Shown here in pieces: positions 42,019-50,202 of a stretch of 64,000 nucleotides of DNA (position 1 is the stretch's first letter; each line of letters starts with the position of its first letter). This DNA is from Actinomadura opuntiae. Lineage in GTDB: Bacteria; Actinomycetota; Actinomycetes; Streptosporangiales; Streptosporangiaceae. A program made the position numbers and the translations under genes. The DNA is taken from positions 62,001-126,000 of the forward strand of contig NZ_JASNWF010000017.1 in NCBI RefSeq assembly GCF_030283205.1. The letters run 5' to 3'. The notes beneath the pieces were generated by a model. That model was not told where the DNA came from. It searched no databases and worked only from the letters and a program-made list of their open reading frames with translations.

Positions 42019-42291
42019 GTGTGCAGTCCGGTGATGAACACGTCGATGAAATCGCTGACGTCCTGGGCTCCCGCCTGCCCCGGCGCCTCGACCACGTATG
42101 TCGACGGCACCCGTCTGCGCGATCTGCGCGACCTGCGCGATCTGCGCCTTGAGCAGCGAATCCAGGACGAGCAGGGGCGGAGTGTCTTCGCACTCGGAGA
42201 CATGAAGTCCCAGGCTCCGGCCACGGCCCACATGGGCGCCACCCCGGCGGGTGGCGTGTCGGGTCCGTATCCCTGGAGGCGACCGGTCTAG
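42019..42291 (+). CDS. whiB7 leader upstream ORF
   Basis: A 90-codon frame (GTG 42019, with an ATG at 42034 as alternative) lies between the whiB7 promoter and its attenuator. GAGGAG is 11 bases before the GTG. The peptide is low in hydrophobic residues and contains LRDLRDLRDLR, encoded by four CTGCGC-GAY repeats at 42115-42150. The stop codon ends 21 bases before the attenuator stem, a spacing suited to ribosome-controlled terminator folding. For whiB7/wblC genes, antibiotic-stalled ribosomes in a leader ORF prevent premature termination. The peptide sequence itself is probably unimportant. Confidence 0.55.
   Translation: MCSPVMNTSMKSLTSWAPACPGASTTYVDGTRLRDLRDLRDLRLEQRIQDEQGRSVFALGDMKSQAPATAHMGATPAGGVSGPYPWRRPV
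42115..42150 (+). repeat. Four 9-base repeats CTGCGC-GAY in whiB7 leader
   Basis: Four consecutive CTGCGC words are separated by GAT, GAC and GAT, the last copy ending in CTT. They lie in frame within the leader ORF and encode Leu-Arg-Asp units. This could form alternative RNA pairings or a codon-specific stalling stretch. Confidence 0.6.
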
Positions 42292-42312
42292 CAAGACACC
42301 GGCGAGCCCCCA

Positions 42313-42352
42313 GGCCGCGGATCCGATACCGGATCCGCGGCCTTCTTCTTTT
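42313..42352 (+). terminator. whiB7 attenuator (intrinsic terminator)
   Basis: A perfect 13-bp stem (GGCCGCGGATCCG and complement), a four-base loop and a T-rich tail (TTCTTCTTTT) lie 53 bases before the whiB7 start. This is a rare classic rho-independent terminator in such GC-rich DNA, placed exactly where whiB7 attenuators occur. Confidence 0.85.
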
Positions 42353-42404
42353 GCCCGGACGACCCAACCGACACGCCCGTTGAGATCCAACGAGAGGAAC
42401 AAGG

Positions 42405-42692
42405 GTGACTGTGATGCAGGGGGCTCTCGCGATCAGCGAGGAGGACCTCACTCTGCCGTGCCGGACCGACCCCGAGCTGTTCTTCGCCGAGGCGCCCGCC
42501 GACGTCGAGCTCGCCAAGGCGCTGTGCCTGGAGTGCCCGCTCCGCAAGGAGTGCCTCGCCGGCGCCCTCGAGCGCAAGGAGCCGTGGGGCGTCTGGGGCG
42601 GCGAGCTGTTCGTCCGCGGCGTGATCGTCGCGCGCAAGCGGCCCCGCGGCCGCCCGCGCAAGCACCCGCTGCCGGACGAGGCGACGGTGTGA
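42405..42692 (+). CDS. whiB7: WhiB7 antibiotic-resistance transcriptional regulator
   Basis: A 95-residue WhiB protein. Four cysteines for a [4Fe-4S] cluster lie in LPCRTD, LCLECPLRKECL; the G(V/I)WGG turn is PWGVWGGELF; and a C-terminal AT-hook RGRPRKHP identifies the WhiB7 (WblC) class. It activates intrinsic resistance and stress genes in response to ribosome-targeting antibiotics, working with the primary sigma factor. The GTG at 42405 has GAGAGG seven bases upstream; an ATG at 42414 is also possible. Expression is controlled by the upstream promoter, leader ORF and attenuator. Confidence 0.95.
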   Translation: MTVMQGALAISEEDLTLPCRTDPELFFAEAPADVELAKALCLECPLRKECLAGALERKEPWGVWGGELFVRGVIVARKRPRGRPRKHPLPDEATV

Positions 42693-42732
42693 GGGCCTGA
42701 TGCCGACCGCACCGACGCTCAGCCGGACCGGA

Positions 42733-42772
42733 CCCGCAGGCGCGGTCCCCGCGCGGGGACCGCGCCTGCGGG
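42733..42772 (+). terminator. 18-bp perfect hairpin after whiB7
   Basis: CCCGCAGGCGCGGTCCCC, a GCGC loop and the exact complement. It begins 40 bases after the whiB7 stop and ends 17 bases before the next small gene, with no U-tract. It may end most whiB7 transcripts or stabilise their 3' end. Confidence 0.6.
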
Positions 42773-42789
42773 CGGCCAGGGAGAACGAG

Positions 42790-42984
42790 ATGACATTGCT
42801 CAGCCAGGACCTGTCCCGGGAGCGAATACCCGTGACCGTGCCCGACGAGCTCGCCGCCCGCGTGCGCGCCCTGCGGCGCGCGCGCAGGGAGGCGCAGACG
42901 AGGGCGTCGCGGGTGCGGCGCGTGCTGCTCGCGCCGACCGCGACCGCCGACCACGACACGCACATGCCGAAGAACCACCGGTGA
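42790..42984 (+). CDS. Small basic hypothetical protein downstream of whiB7
   Basis: A 64-residue, Arg-rich protein starting MTLLSQDLSRERIPVTVPDE. The rest is a predicted basic helix (RARREAQTRASRVRRVL) and a short tail. GGGAGAACGAG lies just before the ATG, a good ribosome site. I recall similar short Arg-rich proteins starting with LLSxxLSRER in other actinobacteria, but no function. A longer reading from 42700 would translate through the hairpin and is rejected. It could belong to the WhiB7 regulon by read-through. Confidence 0.5.
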   Translation: MTLLSQDLSRERIPVTVPDELAARVRALRRARREAQTRASRVRRVLLAPTATADHDTHMPKNHR

Positions 42985-43102
42985 CCAACCCAGGCCCGCC
43001 GGTCGCAGGCCGCCCGACCGCCGCTTCTTGGATGGTTTCGGCGGGCGGGCGCGCCTCCCGGCGGGCACCCGGTGCGGCGGCGGCCCACTCGCCGGCCGCA
43101 CC

Positions 43103-43147
43103 GAAACGGGCCCCGCGGCGCCTCATCAGCGCCGCGGGGCCCGTTTC
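43103..43147. terminator. 19-bp terminator between small gene and ABC1 kinase
   Basis: A perfect 19-bp stem (GAAACGGGCCCCGCGGCGC and complement) with a seven-base loop ends 16 bases before the stop codon of the convergent kinase gene, so it can serve both strands. Confidence 0.85.
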
Positions 43148-43163
43148 ATCGTTCTCGCCCGCC

Positions 43164-44504
43164 CTAGCCGGTGACGAGCTCGCCGTCCTCGTCGTCGGCG
43201 AAGCCCGGCACCCACTTCAGCGACTCGGCGCGGGCCGGGATCTCGCACTCCAGCTGGCACAGCACGCCGGTGCCCGCCGACAGCACCCGGTGGATGATCA
43301 CGTACTCGGGCGGCAGGTTGAGCTGCCGGACGACGTTGGTCGGCCGCAGGTCGGTGACGCGGGCGGCCATGTCGCGCAGCCACTCGCGGTTGAACTTGAA
43401 CGTCTCGGTGACGAACGGCTCGGTGACCGGGGCGAGGAACGCCTGCAGCTCCTCCGGGTCGACCTCCACGCCCTCGCGGATGAAGTCCTCGTCGCGCAGG
43501 GCGTCCTCGATCTCGTCGATGTCGGCCATCGTGCCGATCCGCAGCAGCAGCCCGAGCCGCCGCTGGAAGCCGCCGGGGATGCGGTCGACGGCGCCGAAGT
43601 CGAGCACGCCGAGCCGGCCGTCGTCCAGCAGCCGGAAGTTGCCGGGGTGCGGGTCGCCGTGCAGCATCCCGGACCGCTTCGGCCCCGACAGCAGGAACCG
43701 GCAGTACAGCAGCGCCGCGTGGTTCCGGGTCTCCTGGTCGCCGTCGCTGATGATCTTCGACAGCGGGGTGCCGTCCATCCACTCGGTGACGAGCACATCG
43801 CCGGACTGCGCGATCACCTCGGGGACGTAGAAGTCGGGGTCGTCCAGGTAGGCGTCCCGGATGATCGTCTGCGACTCGGCCTCGATGGTGTAGTCGAGCT
43901 CCTCGACCACCCGCTCCTTCAGTTCGGCCAGCATCGACTTGACGTCCAGGCCCGGCATCAGGACGCCGAACAGCCGGCCGAGCCGGGCGAGCTGGTTGAA
44001 GTCGCTGATCAGCGCCTTGCCGGCGCCGGGGTACTGCACCTTCACCGCGACCGGCCTGCCGTCGGCCCACACGCCGCGGTGCACCTGGCCGATGGACGCG
44101 GCGGCGGCCGGCCGGTCGTCGAAGGAGGTGAAGTTGTCGCGCCAGTCCTCGCCGAGCGCCTCGGCGAGGACCTTGTGCACGGTCGAGGCGGGCAGCGGGG
44201 GAGCGGCCTCCTGCAGCCGGGTGAGGGTGGCGCGGTACGGCCCGGCGATCTCCGGCGGCAGCGCCGCCTCGAAGATCGACAGCATCTGGCCGAGCTTCAT
44301 CGCGCCGCCCTTGAGCTCGCCGAGCACCTTGAACAGCTGCTCGGCGGTGCGCGTCTGGATCTCCATGGCGACGGCCTCGGCGGGCCGGCCGATCGTCCGC
44401 TTCCCGATGCCGAGGGCGGTGCGCCCCGCGAAGCCGAGGGGGAGGGACGCCAGCTTTGCTGACCGCGTCACCGCGCGGCGGGGAAGATCGCTCACGCGGA
44501 CCAT
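43164..44504 (-). CDS. ABC1/UbiB-family atypical kinase
   Basis: A 446-residue ABC1 (UbiB/COQ8) protein. Family motifs are GELKGGAMKLGQMLS near residue 65 (the KxGQ motif), AAAASIGQVHRGV near residue 137 and VAVKVQYPG (ATP lysine). The catalytic HGDPHPGNF lies near residue 282 and the metal-binding LDFGAVD near residue 300. Homologues hydrolyse ATP and support membrane lipid or quinone metabolism. In mycobacteria a homologue adjoins whiB7 (Rv3197, by recollection) and contributes to macrolide tolerance. It converges on the whiB7 transcript across a strong terminator. Confidence 0.9.
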   Translation of the reverse strand: MVRVSDLPRRAVTRSAKLASLPLGFAGRTALGIGKRTIGRPAEAVAMEIQTRTAEQLFKVLGELKGGAMKLGQMLSIFEAALPPEIAGPYRATLTRLQEAAPPLPASTVHKVLAEALGEDWRDNFTSFDDRPAAAASIGQVHRGVWADGRPVAVKVQYPGAGKALISDFNQLARLGRLFGVLMPGLDVKSMLAELKERVVEELDYTIEAESQTIIRDAYLDDPDFYVPEVIAQSGDVLVTEWMDGTPLSKIISDGDQETRNHAALLYCRFLLSGPKRSGMLHGDPHPGNFRLLDDGRLGVLDFGAVDRIPGGFQRRLGLLLRIGTMADIDEIEDALRDEDFIREGVEVDPEELQAFLAPVTEPFVTETFKFNREWLRDMAARVTDLRPTNVVRQLNLPPEYVIIHRVLSAGTGVLCQLECEIPARAESLKWVPGFADDEDGELVTG

Positions 44505-44704
44505 TGTCGGTGATCGGCTGTTGTTCGCGCCACAACGACCGGGCCCGAATCCGGGAGCCGGGCGGAGCGGACCGCCATGACCTGCGATTCCGTGGTAAGT
44601 GTGCGCTTTCTCACGCGTTTCCCGAGGCCGGACGCGGTCCGGTCCGGGGCCGGGGAGGGGGCGCCCGAGCGCGGCGCGGGTGCCGCACGGTACGGTGCGG
44701 AGCC

Positions 44705-45505
44705 ATGTCCGGAGAACAGCCCGAGCCGCTGCGGGTCGAGCGCCGTCCCGACGGGGTCGCCGTCCTGACGCTGAACGACCCCGGCCGGCGCAACGCGATG
44801 TCCGACGAGATGACCGCCGCCTACAAGCAGGCCGTCGCGGACCTGCGCGGCGACGCCGGGTTGCGCTGCGTGGTCCTCACCGGGGCCGGCACCGCGTTCA
44901 GCTCCGGCGGCGACCTCTCCTGGCTGGCCGACACCAACGCCGTCGCCGTCCCCGCGCTCCGCGACCGGATGCTGGAGTTCTACCGGACGTGGCTGACGAT
45001 CCGGAGCCTCGAAGTCCCCACGATCGCCGCCGTCAACGGGCACGCCGTCGGCGCCGGCCTCTGCCTCGCCCTGGCCTGCGACCTGCGCTACGCCGCCGAG
45101 GACGCCAAGCTGCTCGCCCCGTTCACCGCGCTCGGCCTGCACCCCGGCATGGCCGCCACCTGGCTGTTCCCCGAGGTCGCCGGGCTGCCCTTGGCCCGCG
45201 AGATGCTGCTGGCCGGACGCGTCCTCACCGGCGCCGAAGCCGAGCGGCACGGCCTGGTCAACCAGGCCTTCCCGCGCGCGGACGTGCTGGAGCGGACCCT
45301 CGAGATCGCCGGGAGGATCGCCGCCGGCGCGCCCGTCGCGACCCGGCTCGCCAAGGTCGCCCTCGCCGAGGGCGGGCACGCCGGCATGGAGGCCGCCCTG
45401 CGCTGGGAATCCCTGGCCCAGCCCGTGACGATGGCGTCCAAGGACATGATCGAGGGATTGACGGCCCAGCGGGAGAAGCGTTCCCCCCGTTTCACCGGTG
45501 CTTGA
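44705..45505 (+). CDS. Enoyl-CoA hydratase/isomerase family protein
   Basis: A 266-residue crotonase-fold protein. The oxyanion-hole segments are FSSGGDLSWLAD near residue 67 and VNGHAVGAGLCLALACDLRY near residue 107. A Glu is retained in the LFPEVAG stretch near residue 155, but the second catalytic Glu of true hydratases is not obvious, so an isomerase or hydrolase role is possible. The ATG at 44705 (MSGEQPEPLRVER) is preferred over the much longer frame from 44456. It is divergent from the ABC1 kinase. Confidence 0.85.
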   Translation: MSGEQPEPLRVERRPDGVAVLTLNDPGRRNAMSDEMTAAYKQAVADLRGDAGLRCVVLTGAGTAFSSGGDLSWLADTNAVAVPALRDRMLEFYRTWLTIRSLEVPTIAAVNGHAVGAGLCLALACDLRYAAEDAKLLAPFTALGLHPGMAATWLFPEVAGLPLAREMLLAGRVLTGAEAERHGLVNQAFPRADVLERTLEIAGRIAAGAPVATRLAKVALAEGGHAGMEAALRWESLAQPVTMASKDMIEGLTAQREKRSPRFTGA

Positions 45506-45611
45506 CGAGGCTGTGGAAAGCGGCTGAGAATCGAGCAAAAGATGGGCTCTGACCTGCGCTGACGTCAAACACCCCCTGTGGAGGACGCAAAATTTTGGGT
45601 ACGGTTGCGCC

Positions 45612-46208
45612 GTGCCCCCTAACGTTGAGGTCCGCCGCAGCACCAGGCGCCGCCGGACCGTGTCCGCCTACCGCGACGGGGACAAGGTGGTGGTGATGGT
45701 GCCCTCCAGGCTCAGCAAGGCCGAAGAGGAACAGTGGATCGCCACCATCCTGGAACGGCTGGAGGAGCGCGAACGCCGCCGCCGCCCTTCCGACGCCGCC
45801 CTCCAGTCGCGGGCCCACGAGCTGTCCCGCCGCTACCTCGCCGGCCGCGCCGACCCGGTCAGCGTCCGCTGGGTCGCCAACCAGCGCACCCGCTGGGGCT
45901 CCTGCACCCCCGACGACGGCACGATCCGGCTGTCCACCCGGCTGCGGGGCATGCCGTCCTGGGTCGTCGACTACGTGCTGGTGCACGAGCTGGCCCACCT
46001 GCTGATCCCCGGGCACGGCGCCGACTTCTGGCAGCTCGTCGGCAACTACCCCAAGGCCGACCGCGCCCGCGGGTACCTGGAGGGCGTCGCCGCCGCCGCG
46101 CACCTGCCGATCGAGGGCGACGCGCCGGACGAGGTCGTCCACGGCGACGGCATGCACCACGGCGACGGCCTGCACGGCGAGGAGTTCCCGCACGAGGTCG
46201 CCGGGTGA
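45612..46208 (+). CDS. YgjP/DUF45-type zinc metallopeptidase-like protein
   Basis: A 198-residue predicted metallopeptidase. The zinc motif VHELAHLLIPGHGADFW near residue 120 supplies HExxH and the third ligand region. The family-specific RWVANQRTRWGSCTP lies near residue 85, and the N-terminus is Arg-rich. YgjP-like proteins are poorly characterised cytoplasmic enzymes. A His/Asp-rich tail (HGDGMHHGDGLHG) may add metal binding. The stop overlaps the next gene (GTGA), showing a two-gene operon. The 106 bases upstream contain a TGACGTCA palindrome and an AAAATTTT core, possible promoter elements. Confidence 0.8.
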   Translation: MPPNVEVRRSTRRRRTVSAYRDGDKVVVMVPSRLSKAEEEQWIATILERLEERERRRRPSDAALQSRAHELSRRYLAGRADPVSVRWVANQRTRWGSCTPDDGTIRLSTRLRGMPSWVVDYVLVHELAHLLIPGHGADFWQLVGNYPKADRARGYLEGVAAAAHLPIEGDAPDEVVHGDGMHHGDGLHGEEFPHEVAG

Positions 46209-46873
46209 CCCTGCCCGGGAACCCGCCCTCCTCCGAGCTCACGGGCCGCTGCGCCGCGGTCCTGCCGTTCGACCCGTCCGGTCCGTCCGCCGCTCCCCCC
46301 GGGGTGGACGACGCCGGATTCCGGCTGGCCATGCTCGAGGACGTCTACGAGGTCGCCGCCGGCCTGGAGTTCGTGGCGGCCGCGCTCGTCGTCGCGCCCG
46401 GCGGCCCGCCGGACGCCGAGACGATCACCTGGCCGGGCACCCCGATCGTCCGCGAGCCCGCGCCCGCCGCCGCCCTCGCCGCCCTGCACGCGCTCGGCGC
46501 CCGCGAGGCCGCGCTGATCGCGCCGGACGCCCCCGACCTGCCGCCGCTGCTGATCGGCAAGCTGTTCCGCGCCCTCGGCAGCGCCCCCGCCGCCGCCTGC
46601 CAGGACACCGGCGGCACCGGGCTGGTCGCGCTCGCCGCCCGGCTGCCCCTGCCCGGCTGGCTCGCCGCCGCCCTCGACGACCTCGGCCCCGGCGCCCTCG
46701 ACGTGCCGGACGCCCTGGCCCTGCTGCGCGCCGCCGCGCCGCGCCCCGGCCTCGTCCCGCAGGGGCCCGCCTGGCACCGCATCCGCACCCCCGCCGACCT
46801 GCGCCTCCTCGACCCCGGCCTGGAAGGCTGGGAGAACACCCGCGCGCTTCTGGAAGGCTCCCCGCTCCACTAG
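46205..46873 (+). CDS. DUF2064-like (glycosyltransferase A fold) protein
   Basis: A 222-residue Ala/Leu/Pro-rich protein. The LDF-like segment AALIAPDAPDLPPLLIGKLF near residue 99 resembles the DxPDLP stretch of DUF2064/TIGR04282 nucleotidyltransferase-like proteins. GLVALAARLPLPGWLA follows in place of the usual substrate loop. Catalytic residues are not clearly conserved, so it may be a regulatory or degenerate member. The GTG start overlaps the upstream metallopeptidase stop by four bases. It ends in a four-base convergent overlap with the Nudix gene. Confidence 0.55.
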   Translation: MTLPGNPPSSELTGRCAAVLPFDPSGPSAAPPGVDDAGFRLAMLEDVYEVAAGLEFVAAALVVAPGGPPDAETITWPGTPIVREPAPAAALAALHALGAREAALIAPDAPDLPPLLIGKLFRALGSAPAAACQDTGGTGLVALAARLPLPGWLAAALDDLGPGALDVPDALALLRAAAPRPGLVPQGPAWHRIRTPADLRLLDPGLEGWENTRALLEGSPLH

Positions 46874-47427
46874 GCGCGGACCGCGCGGGCGACCAGGCGG
46901 CGGAGCGGGTCGTCGGCGCTCTCGGGGAGGGCGTCGACGGGGAACCACGCCAGGTCGTCCGACTCGTCCGACACCACGTGCCGGGCGCCCTCCGGAGCGA
47001 TCATGACGTACTGGACGTCCAGGTGCCACGTGCCGCCCGGATGGCAGCCCACCCGGTGCCGGTCCAGCTGGACGGGCCCGGGCAGCGGACGCAGGTCCGG
47101 GATGCCGGACTCCTCCGTCGCCTCCCGCAGGGCCGCGCCCGCCAGCGTCGCGTCACCGGGCTCGCAGTGCCCGCCGAGCTGCAACCACGCCTTGACCTTG
47201 GAGTGCAGCGTCAGCAGCACGCGGGACCGGGACGCGTCGAGCACCGCCGCGCTGGCCGTGATGTGCCCGTCGGCGCACGCGCGCCACACCCCGTCCGCCG
47301 GATGCTCCTCCAGATGCCGCAGGAACTCCCGCCGCAGCCGCTCGTCCTTCGGGTGGGGCGGCGCCCACGACGCCAGCACCGCGAACGCGTCGGCGTGCAG
47401 CGGCCCCGCGGCGGGCGGCGCGGTCAC
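46870..47427 (-). CDS. Nudix hydrolase
   Basis: A 185-residue Nudix protein with the box GGHCEPGDATLAGAALREAT continuing EESGI near residue 105, preceded by VLLTLHSKVKAWLQLGG. The N-terminal part (HADAFAVLASW, RREFLRHLEEHPADGVWRAC) is typical of the larger actinobacterial NTP-pyrophosphohydrolase group. The substrate is unknown. The start is the GTG at 47427, which overlaps the upstream 62-residue gene stop in GTGA. It is the last gene of the three-gene zincin operon. Confidence 0.87.
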   Translation of the reverse strand: MTAPPAAGPLHADAFAVLASWAPPHPKDERLRREFLRHLEEHPADGVWRACADGHITASAAVLDASRSRVLLTLHSKVKAWLQLGGHCEPGDATLAGAALREATEESGIPDLRPLPGPVQLDRHRVGCHPGGTWHLDVQYVMIAPEGARHVVSDESDDLAWFPVDALPESADDPLRRLVARAVRA

Positions 47428-47612
47428 GTGCGGTTGGCGCGCGCGTAAGGCGAGCTGGCCGGATGCCGGCGCCGCCGCTCCTGGTCGACGGGCCGCTGCC
47501 AGCACAGGCTCTCCCGCGCGACGCGCCGCCGGATCACGTTCGTGGACGACCCCGGCTCGTACCGGCAGCCGTTCACCCGGGACGCGCCGTGCGGGACGCG
47601 GGTCCCGCTCAC
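47424..47612 (-). CDS. 62-residue Arg-rich protein between zincin and Nudix genes
   Basis: A short basic protein starting VSGTRVPHGASRVNGCRYEP, with RRRVARESLCWQRPVDQERR in the middle and two cysteines. Its GTG overlaps the metalloprotease stop and its TGA overlaps the Nudix start, both as GTGA. Such tight overlaps on both sides argue strongly that it is a real gene, although it is small. I do not recognise a family. Two Cys and many Arg could suit nucleic-acid or ribosome binding, but that is speculation. Confidence 0.7.
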   Translation of the reverse strand: MSGTRVPHGASRVNGCRYEPGSSTNVIRRRVARESLCWQRPVDQERRRRHPASSPYARANRT

Positions 47613-49030
47613 GACCGCGGCCCTTCGCCGTCCGGCCCGGCGCCGCCCTCGCCGGGGTCGTCGGGCTTCTCGTCGGGCTTCTCGTCCGCCTTGGCGGCGC
47701 CGTCGCCGGGCTTGCGGCCGGCCTCGGCCGGGCCCGCGCCGGTGCCCTTGGTCAGGTTGCTCAGGTCGAGGTCGGACAGCCCCTCGATCTCGCGGCCGTG
47801 CACGAAGCCGTCCGGGTCGTCGAGGTCGTCGGCCGTCGGCAGCAGGTCGGGGTGCTCCCAGACCGCGTCCCGGCCCTGCGTGCCGCGCACCTCGGTCAGC
47901 GTGCGCCACAGCGCCGCCGCCTCGCGCAGCCGGCGCGGCCGCAGCTCCAGGCCGACCAGCGTCGCGAACGTCCGCTCCGCCGGGCCGCCGGTCGCGCGCC
48001 GCCGCCGCACCGCCTCGGCCAGCTTCACCGACTCGGGCAGCCGGCCCTGCGCCACCTCGTTGACGACGGTGTCGACCCAGCCCTCGACCAGCGCGAGCGT
48101 GGTCTCCAGCCGGGCCAGCGCCGCCTTCTGCCGGGGCGTCTCCTCCGGCTGCAGCTGGATCTCGCCGCCCAGCGCCTCCTGGATCGCCTCCGGGTTGCTC
48201 AGGTCGAGCCCCTGGACGGCCTGCTCGATGCCCGACAGGTCGACGGTGATGCCCCGCGCGTACTCCTCCACGGCGCCGAGCAGGTGCGCGCGCAGCCACG
48301 GCACGTGCGTGAACAGCCGCTGGTGCGCGGCCTCCCGCAGCGCCAGGTACAGCCTGACCTCGTCCTCGGACACCTCCAGGCCCGAGCCGAACGCCTCGAC
48401 GCCCGCGGGCAGCAGCGCGCCGACGCCGTCGGGGGCCAGCGGCAGCCCCACGTCCGCCGAGCCGGTCACCTCGCGGGCCAGCGCGCCGAGCGCCTGCCCG
48501 GCCTGCCCGCCGACCATCGCGCCGGCCATCTGCTTGACCATCCCGATCAGCGGGCCGGCCATCGCCTGCATCTCGGCGGGCATCTCGCCGCCGCTGAGCG
48601 CGCCGCCCATCGACTCGACCATGCGGGAGGCGATCGGGTCGCAGACCTTCGCCCACACCGGCAGCGTCTGCTCGATCCACTCCGACCGGCTCCACGCCTT
48701 CGGCGCCCGGATGCCGGCGGGCAGCGTCGTGCCCTCGTCCAGCCACAGGTCGGCCAGCCGCAGCGCCTCCTCGACCTGGCGCCGCTCGGTGTCGACGATC
48801 GAGGGGTCGCCCTGCTCGACCACCTGGTGGCGGGCGATGTTCTTGGCCAGGTCCCAGTTCAGCGGTCCGCCGGACGCGCCGCCCTGCCCCTGGGCGCCGA
48901 TCATGTCCGCGAACCGGTGCAGCATGTCGGCGAACTGCGCCATGTCGCCGCCCATGCCCTTGAATGGATCCTGGGGACGGTCGTCGTCTCCGTCGCCGGG
49001 ACGGTTGAAGCCGAAGGGAGTGTCACTCAT
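47609..49030 (-). CDS. DUF2342-type zinc-dependent metalloprotease-like protein
   Basis: A 473-residue actinobacterial protein of the DUF2342/zincin_2 family. After a disordered N-terminus (FGFNRPGDGDDDRPQDPFKG) come AQFADMLHRFADMIGAQG, the helical EALRLADLWLDEGTTLP and YLALREAAHQRLFTHVPWLR. The last holds the Glu and His expected for zinc binding. VEGWVDTVVNEVAQGRLP follows near residue 330. The acidic, Asp/Gly/Lys-rich C-terminus is disordered. Family members are sometimes labelled as linked to F420 synthesis, without proof. The ATG at 49030 is used because an upstream ATG lacks a ribosome site. It heads a GTGA-coupled operon. Confidence 0.85.
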   Translation of the reverse strand: MSDTPFGFNRPGDGDDDRPQDPFKGMGGDMAQFADMLHRFADMIGAQGQGGASGGPLNWDLAKNIARHQVVEQGDPSIVDTERRQVEEALRLADLWLDEGTTLPAGIRAPKAWSRSEWIEQTLPVWAKVCDPIASRMVESMGGALSGGEMPAEMQAMAGPLIGMVKQMAGAMVGGQAGQALGALAREVTGSADVGLPLAPDGVGALLPAGVEAFGSGLEVSEDEVRLYLALREAAHQRLFTHVPWLRAHLLGAVEEYARGITVDLSGIEQAVQGLDLSNPEAIQEALGGEIQLQPEETPRQKAALARLETTLALVEGWVDTVVNEVAQGRLPESVKLAEAVRRRRATGGPAERTFATLVGLELRPRRLREAAALWRTLTEVRGTQGRDAVWEHPDLLPTADDLDDPDGFVHGREIEGLSDLDLSNLTKGTGAGPAEAGRKPGDGAAKADEKPDEKPDDPGEGGAGPDGEGPRS

Positions 49031-49119
49031 CGGTTCGCCCCTGGGATGCATGATGGGCTCATATCCGCAACGTTAGCCGGTCCCGGCAAGGTCGCGTACT
49101 CAAGGAAGGGGGCACCTCC

Positions 49120-50202
49120 GTGGCAACGGGCAAGGTTCGCCCTCGGCGTAGCAAGGCTCCGGTCGTCGCCGTCACCGGCGCGGCCTCCGGAGCGGGTCGG
49201 CTGCTGGCCGCCCGGCTCGCCGAACGGGAAGACATCCGCAAGGTCGTCGCCATCGACGGGCACCGCGGCGACGTGACCGGCGCCACGTGGCGCGTCGTCG
49301 ACATCCGGGACCCGCTGCTGTCCAACCGGCTCTCCGACGTGGACGTGATCGTCAACCTGGACGTCGAGCACTCCCCAGAAGCGGAAGGGCGCCAGCGCCG
49401 CACCCACAACGTGCGCGGCGCCCAGACGGTCGTCACCGCCGCCGCGGCCGCCCGCGTCCGCCGGGTGGTCCTGGTCACCAGCGCGATGGTGTACGGCGCC
49501 GGGCCCGGCAACGAGGTGCCGCTGCCCGAGGACGCGCCGTTGCTGGCCGAGGCCGACGCCAGCATCGCCGGCGACCACCTGGAGATCGAGGAGCTGGCCG
49601 CCACCGCGCCGCTCACCCACCCCGGGCTGGAGATCACCGTCGTCCGGCCCGCCGCCCTCGCCGGGCCCGGCGTGGACACCGTGGTCACCCGGCACTTCGA
49701 GGCGCCCCGGCTGCTGTCGGTGAAGGGCAGCACGCCCGGCTGGCAGTTCTGCCACCTCGAGGACCTCGCGTCCGCGCTGGAGGTCGTCGTCACCGAGGAG
49801 CTGACCGGGCCGGTCGCGGTCGGCTGCGAGGGCTGGCTCGGCCCCGAGGAGGTCGCCGAGATCACCGGCAAGCGCAGCTTCGAGCTGCCCGCCGCGCTGA
49901 CCTTCGGGATGGCGCAGCGGCTGCACCGGCTCGGCATGACCCCGGCGCCCGCCACCGACCTGCACTACGTCGCCTACCCGTGGGTGGTCGACTGCGCCCG
50001 GCTGCGCGCCGCGGGCTGGAAGCCCGCCCACGACAACGCCGCCGCGCTGCGGGCGATCATGGAGGAGACCGCCGGGCGGCACGCCGTCGTCGGGCGCCGC
50101 GTCGGCGGCAAGGAGGCCACGATGGCGACCGCGGCCGGCGCGACCGTCGCCGCGATCGGCGCCGCCGCCGCGATCCGCCGCGCCCGCAAGCGCCGCCGCT
50201 GA
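49120..50202 (+). CDS. NAD-dependent epimerase/dehydratase-like protein
   Basis: A 360-residue extended SDR-type protein. The dinucleotide-binding AVTGAASGAGRLLAARLAER lies near residue 17 and an ATWRVVDIRD acidic region near residue 53. VVLVTSAMVYGAGPGNEVPL near residue 115 provides the Ser and Tyr of the active site; the lysine of YxxxK is not obvious (YGAGP, then DHLEIEE). It may therefore bind NAD(P) without acting as a standard reductase. The C-terminus is a hydrophobic then Arg-rich tail (VAAIGAAAAIRRARKRRR). The start is a GTG. It is divergent from the zincin gene. Confidence 0.78.
   Translation: MATGKVRPRRSKAPVVAVTGAASGAGRLLAARLAEREDIRKVVAIDGHRGDVTGATWRVVDIRDPLLSNRLSDVDVIVNLDVEHSPEAEGRQRRTHNVRGAQTVVTAAAAARVRRVVLVTSAMVYGAGPGNEVPLPEDAPLLAEADASIAGDHLEIEELAATAPLTHPGLEITVVRPAALAGPGVDTVVTRHFEAPRLLSVKGSTPGWQFCHLEDLASALEVVVTEELTGPVAVGCEGWLGPEEVAEITGKRSFELPAALTFGMAQRLHRLGMTPAPATDLHYVAYPWVVDCARLRAAGWKPAHDNAAALRAIMEETAGRHAVVGRRVGGKEATMATAAGATVAAIGAAAAIRRARKRRR

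Noticed and set aside
42115..42150. CRISPR-like repeat in whiB7 leader
   Set aside because: The units are only 9 bases with no unique spacers and lie in frame within the leader ORF; no cas genes are present.
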